From: an uncultured Collinsella sp.
Lineage (GTDB): Bacteria; Actinomycetota; Coriobacteriia; Coriobacteriales; Coriobacteriaceae
Direction of reading: 5' to 3'
Assembly: GCA_900550965.1 (NCBI GenBank)
Contig: URUC01000072.1
Location: forward strand, 1-10,177
DNA length: 10,177 nucleotides
Shown in pieces: positions 1-4,000 of the stretch. A program made the translations under genes and the position numbers. A model generated the notes under the pieces. The model made no database searches. It worked only from the letters and a program-made list of their open reading frames with translations, and was not told the DNA's origin. Every line of letters begins with the position of its first letter. The stretch's first letter is position 1.

Positions 1-948
1 CGTCTCCGAGGCCGGAGTACGGACAGGCGCAGGTGTAGGAGGCCGCACGGGGCGGCTCAGATCGTATGCCGAGCGCGTCGCCCGTCCCAACGCTTCCGCA
101 CTCGCAAAACGCTTGGCCGGGTCGAGCGCCATCGACATGCAGACGGCATCGGCAAGTGGAGTGGGAATGCCACGCGCCTCGCATTGCTCGCGCATGTCGA
201 GCCCTGGTTTAGGGTCGACTCCCGTCAAGCAGAAGAACAACAGGGCGCCCAGTGCGTAGACGTCGCTGCGCACACTCGTCTGCCCAAACCCATACTGCTC
301 GGGCGGCGCATAGGGTCGCGTGCCAAACTTGACGGTGTCGGCATCGGCGCCATCGCGCCATACGCGCGCGATCCCCAAGTCGATAATCACCAGCGACGAA
401 AACGTCAGGCCCTCATCGAGCGTACAGTTCGCACCCGTCACGATGATATTCGACGGTTTGAGGTCGCGATGGATCACCGGCGCCGACGTCTCCCCCGCCA
501 TTGCAAAACCGGCGTGGAGCTCGCCCACGGCATCGCATAGGGCAGGATACAATTCACGCGCATAATCGGGGGTGGCTCCCAGACGGTCCACCAGCGCCCT
601 GAGCGTCTCCCCTTCGATGTATTCCATAACCACGTTGAGCTCGTCGCCCACACGATGACAATCGACGATTCTGGGCAGGTGCTCAAAACGCCTGCCTGCC
701 CGCTGGGCGGCAAACAGACGCCCGTATGCCCCGCCGATTTGAGCCGAAGCATCGATGCGTTTACGGACAAAGGGGCCGAGCGAACCACCGCCGGTTCCTT
801 CAAAGTACACGAGCTCGGTTGTTTCAACGGACGAGCGCTTAAGTACACGCTCCACGCGATAGCTGTCGTCGCGATCGAGCGACGCCAGATGTTCGGCAAG
901 CGCTGCGGTCAGCTCGTCATCGGAATATGTTGTGGTCTGAGTATCCAT
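1..948 (-). CDS. Serine/threonine protein kinase, C-terminus cut by window edge
   Basis: This is the N-terminal 316 codons of a Hanks-type Ser/Thr kinase, which would transfer phosphate from ATP to protein Ser/Thr residues. The frame is open to the left edge, so the end is missing. Visible motifs are the catalytic loop HRDLKPSN (residues 160-167, Asp162 the base), the metal-binding DLG in place of DFG (190-192), and the activation-segment end GTRPYAPPEQYG (209-220). VRKRI (61-65) probably holds the ATP-anchoring lysine, Lys63. The glycine-rich loop is not recognisable: the expected place reads KRSSVETTELVY, without glycines. After the kinase core a Pro-rich stretch begins (about 300-316), possibly a linker to a sensor or membrane part beyond the window. 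Three in-frame ATGs exist (960, 957, 948). I chose 948 because GGAG precedes it, although only 3 bases away; the upstream two have no SD. It lies about 98 bases after the helix-turn-helix gene, probably in one transcript. Confidence 0.9.
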   Translation of the reverse strand, partial: MDTQTTTYSDDELTAALAEHLASLDRDDSYRVERVLKRSSVETTELVYFEGTGGGSLGPFVRKRIDASAQIGGAYGRLFAAQRAGRRFEHLPRIVDCHRVGDELNVVMEYIEGETLRALVDRLGATPDYARELYPALCDAVGELHAGFAMAGETSAPVIHRDLKPSNIIVTGANCTLDEGLTFSSLVIIDLGIARVWRDGADADTVKFGTRPYAPPEQYGFGQTSVRSDVYALGALLFFCLTGVDPKPGLDMREQCEARGIPTPLADAVCMSMALDPAKRFASAEALGRATRSAYDLSRPVRPPTPAPVRTPASET

Positions 949-1046
949 AGCCTCCATCATAGCGCAGGGCGCAGACACCCCATGGCATCCGCGCCCCGTT
1001 CGTTTGCATCGTTGTTCGGCAGCTCCGCCGGCTCAGATATCAGCCG

Positions 1047-1469
1047 CTAACTCACCGTCTCCTCGCCAAAGCGATACAGCTCCTCGTTGACCTTTTGGAG
1101 GCTGCACCCGCGATCGATGCAAAAGATGATAATCGCATCACGGCGATCCTTGCAGTTGAGGACGCTTACCCCGGCAGCCGTCAGTGCACGGTTGGCCTCT
1201 TTGAGCGTCAGCGCCATCGCAAAGGCAATCTGCAGCACCTTATTGCGACTCGGGTGACGCGCACCGGTAAAGATCTGATAGCCGAAGGTCTCATTGAGAT
1301 CGGCCATACGAACCACGCGCGAGCGCTCCAAGCCCTTTTCCTGCAGCAGCTGCTTCAGGTAGTCCGAAAGCGACGGGGCGGCAAAGTCGTGCTCCCTGAT
1401 ATAGCCATCGATGTTCGGCGCATCGAGAAGCTCATTGAGCAGCTCCTCGGTCAGCTTTTTATCGGGCAT
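1047..1469 (-). CDS. Xre/Cro-like helix-turn-helix protein
   Basis: This 140-residue soluble protein probably binds DNA. Residues about 33-100 look like an Xre/Cro-type helix-turn-helix domain: an amphipathic first helix (LSDYLKQLLQEKG), then a turn and recognition region around MADLNETFGYQIFTGARHPSRN, then a hydrophobic helix (VLQIAFAMAL). The C-terminal 40 residues (CKDRRDAIIIFCIDRG and on) look like a second small helical unit. No catalytic motif is seen. The start is set by a near-perfect SD, GGAGGTGA, six bases before the ATG at 1469. It sits 33 bases after the FxLYD gene and about 98 bases before the kinase gene on the same strand, so it may regulate this cluster or be a substrate of the kinase; both roles are inference. 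I recognise the fold but not a named family. Confidence 0.78.
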   Translation of the reverse strand: MPDKKLTEELLNELLDAPNIDGYIREHDFAAPSLSDYLKQLLQEKGLERSRVVRMADLNETFGYQIFTGARHPSRNKVLQIAFAMALTLKEANRALTAAGVSVLNCKDRRDAIIIFCIDRGCSLQKVNEELYRFGEETVS

Positions 1470-1502
1470 ACGACTTCACCTCCCCCCAGTGCATGCAACA
1501 TG

Positions 1503-1946
1503 CTAAAAACCGCTTACATCCGAACGCTCCCAGCTAGCAACCTGGTCAGGAGACACCGTACCCAGCGCCTCGAACTTCCAGGAGCCGCCCGCCTTCAGAT
1601 GATTGGTGTTTGCAAGAGCCGTTCCAACCTGGTTGCCATCGGCATCATACAGAACATACTCAATCTGAATGTAGCTCTTTTCCTTGTCCGTGTTATTGGT
1701 CAGCGTGCCCGTGATCTTATAGGCAAACTGATTGGAGGTGTCTTCAGCCTCGTCAGCAATGGTATACGGTTCTTGCGGTTCTTTTTGCTCCTCAGCCTGC
1801 TGTGTCGCCTCGGCAGGTTTTGCCGAATCGCTCGCAGACGAATCGGTTGAATTGCCACCCATAGAGCCCACGGCACCGACGATAACCAGCACCACGATGA
1901 CGCCTAGGACAATCTTGCCGATCGGCTTCTTTCCCTCTTTTGCCAT
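1503..1946 (-). CDS. Membrane-anchored FxLYD-domain protein
   Basis: This 147-residue protein has a short basic N-terminus (MAKEGKKPIGK), one membrane segment at about 11-29, a low-complexity Ser/Ala/Glu/Gln linker (about 30-60), and a C-terminal beta-sandwich-like domain (about 61-147). That domain carries the signature YVLYDADGNQVG, matching the FxLYD domain of extracytoplasmic proteins in Gram-positive bacteria. With N-in topology the domain lies outside the membrane. No lipobox cysteine is present, so it is membrane-anchored rather than a lipoprotein. Its biochemical role is unknown. The start at 1946 is supported by AAGGA six bases upstream. That SD lies inside a strong hairpin, reported separately. 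It is followed after 33 bases by the helix-turn-helix gene and then the kinase, so an envelope sensor or kinase-linked role is possible but unproven. Confidence 0.82.
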   Translation of the reverse strand: MAKEGKKPIGKIVLGVIVVLVIVGAVGSMGGNSTDSSASDSAKPAEATQQAEEQKEPQEPYTIADEAEDTSNQFAYKITGTLTNNTDKEKSYIQIEYVLYDADGNQVGTALANTNHLKAGGSWKFEALGTVSPDQVASWERSDVSGF

Positions 1947-1951
1947 TATGC

Positions 1952-2005
1952 ATCCTTCCTATGATCCGGCTACCGCGCCGGCGCACAGCACATCGTAGGA
2001 AGGAT
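1952..2005 (-). promoter_or_regulatory. 5' leader hairpin covering the SD of the FxLYD gene
   Basis: The arms 1952-1965 and 1992-2005 are inverted repeats that pair at 13 of 14 positions, with one C-A mismatch. In the minus-strand transcript the upstream arm (AUCCUUCCUACGAU) pairs with the downstream arm (AUCAUAGGAAGGAU). The latter contains the AGGAAGGA ribosome binding site just six bases before the start codon at 1946. The 26-base loop is GC-rich and can form its own CCGGC/GCCGG stem. No U-run follows, so this is not a Rho-independent terminator. A translational control element or thermosensor-like structure is the simplest reading, as inference. Confidence 0.6.
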
Positions 2006-2019
2006 TGGACTTGAATTCA

Positions 2020-2034
2020 TTAGCTGTGAGCTAA
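2020..2034. repeat. 15-bp palindrome in the leader of the FxLYD gene
   Basis: TTAGCT and AGCTAA form perfect 6-bp arms around a 3-base centre, 74 bases or more upstream of the FxLYD start codon. It could be an operator for a dimeric regulator such as the nearby helix-turn-helix protein. I could not place convincing promoter boxes beside it. Confidence 0.35.
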
Positions 2035-2110
2035 AGTTGCGATAAACGGCCAATGCAGTTATCCGAACGCCGAGCAAACGCACTTTGCACGACCGTCTGC
2101 TGGCTGTGTA

Positions 2111-2431
2111 TCAACCCACCGTGACGGATTCCCCGGTAAAGGTGCTCACAAGCAACAGGATAAAGAAAACTAAATAGCTGATGCTCAATAGGTAGGCGAC
2201 GACTAAAAAGATAGTCCATCCAACATTGGTCTTACCATCGGCACGACGTTGCTCGCGAGAACGGCACAGCCAGACCGTCACGCCAATGGCCACAATCAGC
2301 AGCACGAGCGCCGCCGCGGCCAACCCGGCAAGCGCAAACATCACGCCAATGCTCACAGCAATAACCGGAAGCAGCAGCAAGCCACACCCGCATCCACCCG
2401 GACTATATACGGAAGACTGTCGGCGCTTCAT
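2111..2431 (-). CDS. Small integral membrane protein, unknown function
   Basis: This 106-residue hydrophobic protein is not one I recognise. The N-terminus is basic (MKRRQ), then comes PGGCGCG with two close cysteines (about 13-18). A long hydrophobic run of about 38 residues (about 19-57) could make two membrane helices. A charged loop (SREQRRADGKTN) follows, and then a further helix (about 72-96). The ATG at 2431 is chosen over an in-frame GTG at 2437 because GGAG lies five bases before it. The SD overlaps the end of the preceding deacetylase gene, and the start lies two bases after that gene's stop, so the two are probably translationally coupled. A role linked to the deacetylase (for example transport) is only a guess from position. 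Confidence 0.75.
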   Translation of the reverse strand: MKRRQSSVYSPGGCGCGLLLLPVIAVSIGVMFALAGLAAAALVLLIVAIGVTVWLCRSREQRRADGKTNVGWTIFLVVAYLLSISYLVFFILLLVSTFTGESVTVG

Positions 2432-2433
2432 CG

Positions 2434-3621
2434 TCACTCCAAGTTAAGCAATCGTTTGTAGACATCGAGGCCCTTGAGTAGGATTTCCTCGTCAAAGAGC
2501 ATGCTATCGGTATGCAGGGCGCTTGTTGCATAGGCGGGGCAGCCATCCGAATCACTCGGGTTGTCTTGGCCCTCTGGCACGCCCGTGCCCAGCAAGAAGA
2601 ACACGCCCGGCAGATGCCGCTGATAGAACGCGAAATCCTCGGCGATTAGCAGCGGCTCGTCCACGAGCTGCAATTCGGGCAGAGCGGGCGCGATTCGGGC
2701 AAACAGCTCGGGGTCGTTGTCGACCGGCGGATACCCTTCAGCAAAATCGAGATCGTACGCGCAGCCCGTTGCAGCACACGCCTCATCGAGCACGCGGCGC
2801 ACGCCCTCTCGCGCACGGTCGAACATATCGTCCGTAAACACGCGCAGACTGCCGGCCACGTGGGCCTCCCCCGCCACCGCGTTGCAAACCGTACCGGCCC
2901 GCAGCAGACCAAACTTACCGATACAGGGCTCGTCGGCGCCCAACTCGTCCATCAGCTCGCGCTCGGCAACCAAAAACTTCGCTGCCGCCAATGCGGCATC
3001 GTGCGACTCCTCGACCGGTACGCCATAGGTCTTGGCGATATGGATGCTCATCCCGTGAATGTGCACATGCGTCTCGCTCGAACGCGCTAGCAATGGACCG
3101 GGACAGCTCGCCAGCGTGCCGGCGGGAAGGTCGGGCCACACGTGAAAGCCAAAGATACGGTCGGCACCATAGCGCTCGAACACACCGCTCTCGCATACCG
3201 TCTTGGCACCACCGGTCGTCTCCTCGGCCGGCTGAAACACAAAGAGCACATTGCGCTTAATGGCGCCCGGCTGCTCACGGATCGTACGGTCGACAAAGGT
3301 TGCCGCCGAAAGCGCCATGGCCATGTGCCCATCGTGCCCGCAAGCGTGCATCTTGCCGGGATGAGACGAGGCGAAAGCCGCGCCCGTCGCCTCCACAATG
3401 GGCAGCGCATCCATGTCGGTGCGAATCGCCGTGGCATGCGCGGCACCAACGCCAGCGTCGAAGAAAGCGCAGACGCAGCTGGGACACGGATGGGCCACCT
3501 CGCAGGCGAGCGGCGCCAACACACCCTCGATATAGGCGATCGTCTGCGGAAGATCGAAGTCGAGCTCCGGGATCCTGTGCAAGTCGCGCCGATAGCGGCG
3601 GAGTTCTTGGAGCTCGGTCAT
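2434..3621 (-). CDS. M20D-family amidohydrolase, probable N-acetyldiaminopimelate deacetylase
   Basis: This 395-residue metallo-amidohydrolase belongs to the hippurate/indoleacetyl-amino-acid hydrolase-like group. Key motifs in order are RRDLHRIPEL (11-20), RTDMDALPI (67-75), the metal-binding HACGHDGHM (92-100; Cys94, His96), FQPAEETTGGA (129-139; Glu133/134), FHVWPDLPAGT (159-169; His160), the dimer-domain GMSIHIAK (190-197), and a C-terminal LHTDSM near the usual last metal ligand. The family is broad, and sequence alone does not fix the substrate. Context does: it is divergent from a lysine-riboswitch operon carrying dapH, whose acetylated product must later be deacetylated. I therefore infer N-acetyl-LL-DAP deacetylase, releasing acetate and LL-DAP. 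The frame stays open upstream to 3864, but the start at 3621 has AAAGGA six bases before it and fits the family N-terminus. The small membrane gene follows at once. Confidence 0.87.
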   Translation of the reverse strand: MTELQELRRYRRDLHRIPELDFDLPQTIAYIEGVLAPLACEVAHPCPSCVCAFFDAGVGAAHATAIRTDMDALPIVEATGAAFASSHPGKMHACGHDGHMAMALSAATFVDRTIREQPGAIKRNVLFVFQPAEETTGGAKTVCESGVFERYGADRIFGFHVWPDLPAGTLASCPGPLLARSSETHVHIHGMSIHIAKTYGVPVEESHDAALAAAKFLVAERELMDELGADEPCIGKFGLLRAGTVCNAVAGEAHVAGSLRVFTDDMFDRAREGVRRVLDEACAATGCAYDLDFAEGYPPVDNDPELFARIAPALPELQLVDEPLLIAEDFAFYQRHLPGVFFLLGTGVPEGQDNPSDSDGCPAYATSALHTDSMLFDEEILLKGLDVYKRLLNLE

Positions 3622-3715
3622 AGAGGTTCCTTTCATGGGTGCGCGTCGATTGCCATCTATTGTGCCGCAAGATTGCCACACCCTTATTTCCAGCATATCC
3701 CTGCATTTTTTAAAC

Positions 3716-3744
3716 GTTATATACGAATACTCTTGTTTGGTAAA
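3716..3744 (-). promoter_or_regulatory. Predicted sigma-70-type promoter of the deacetylase gene
   Basis: On the minus strand TTTACC (3744-3739) and TATAAC (3721-3716) are separated by exactly 17 bases, matching the -35 and -10 consensus at 4/6 and 5/6. Transcription would start near 3709, giving a leader of about 88 bases before the start codon at 3621. It overlaps the candidate plus-strand promoter. Confidence 0.6.
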
Positions 3745-3761
3745 GTGCAACGTGGTAGGGT
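3733..3761 (+). promoter_or_regulatory. Candidate promoter of the lysine operon
   Basis: TTGTTT (3733-3738) and TAGGGT (3756-3761) are 17 bases apart and would start transcription near 3768, just at the foot of riboswitch helix P1. Each box matches consensus at only 3/6. An alternative -10 is TAAAGT (3741-3746). The position just before the riboswitch is the main support. Confidence 0.45.
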
Positions 3762-3770
3762 CGTTACCAC
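3752..3770. repeat. 19-bp palindrome over the lysine operon promoter
   Basis: GTGGTA and TACCAC are perfect 6-bp inverted arms with a 7-base centre. The palindrome covers the candidate -10 box and the expected transcription start of the lysine operon, so it could be an operator. It could also form a small 5' hairpin if transcription starts further upstream. Confidence 0.4.
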
Positions 3771-3930
3771 TTGATAGAGGCGCGGGCACGAAGAGCCGCG
3801 GGCGAGCCGGCAGGCTTTGACCCCGCGGGGAGGCGAAACCCGCCGAACTGGGTTTTTCGGGCACGAACAGCCTGGTGGGCCTGCGGGAAACACCCGCAGG
3901 ACTGTCTGCAGCAATGCGGGAGCGCTATCC
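3771..3930 (+). promoter_or_regulatory. Lysine riboswitch (L box)
   Basis: The leader matches the lysine aptamer in sequence and in its five-helix plan. It opens with GATAGAGGCGCG, then AAGAGCCG, GGGGAGGCG, CCGCCGAAC, GGACTGTC and GGAGCGCTATCC, closely parallel to the Bacillus lysC and Thermotoga aptamers as I remember them. Helices can be drawn. P1 pairs 3773-3777 with 3925-3929. P2 includes GCGGG with CCCGC and an outer stem CCGCGGG/CCCGCGG. A next stem pairs 3848-3859 with 3864-3875 (one mismatch). A perfect 8-bp stem pairs 3880-3887 with 3893-3900. A last short stem, 3906-3910 with 3915-3919, is capped by GCAA. It should sense L-lysine and lower expression of the lysA-dapA, dapB and dapH genes downstream. 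Confidence 0.93.
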
Positions 3931-4000
3931 GGACATTGGGTCCACGCTATGCGGATTCGATGCGCAGGTAGCGCCGTCTGGATAGCGAGGTTTACGGGAC
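3931..4000 (+). promoter_or_regulatory. Riboswitch expression platform and SD of the lysine operon
   Basis: The 70 bases between aptamer and start codon hold competing pairings. GGAUAGCG (3980-3987) is a perfect 8-base complement of the P1 3' strand region CGCUAUCC (3923-3930). The inner CGCUAU (3945-3950) can pair either with UAGCG (3969-3973), as part of a stem that also pairs UGCG (3950-3953) with CGCA (3963-3966), or with AUAGCG (3982-3987). A small GGAC/GUCC hairpin lies at 3931-3943. The likely SD, GAGG (3987-3990), abuts the switching strand and sits ten bases before the ATG. No U-run follows any stem, so control of translation or Rho action is more likely than intrinsic termination. 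Confidence 0.65.

Noticed and set aside
1095..1850. A 251-codon plus-strand frame across the helix-turn-helix and FxLYD genes
   Set aside because: It spans two opposite-strand genes with good SDs and recognisable domains. Its translation shows no family features.
3622..3864. N-terminal extension of the deacetylase up to 3864
   Set aside because: It would run through its own promoter and into the riboswitch region, and it lacks family similarity. The start at 3621 has a good SD and the standard N-terminus.
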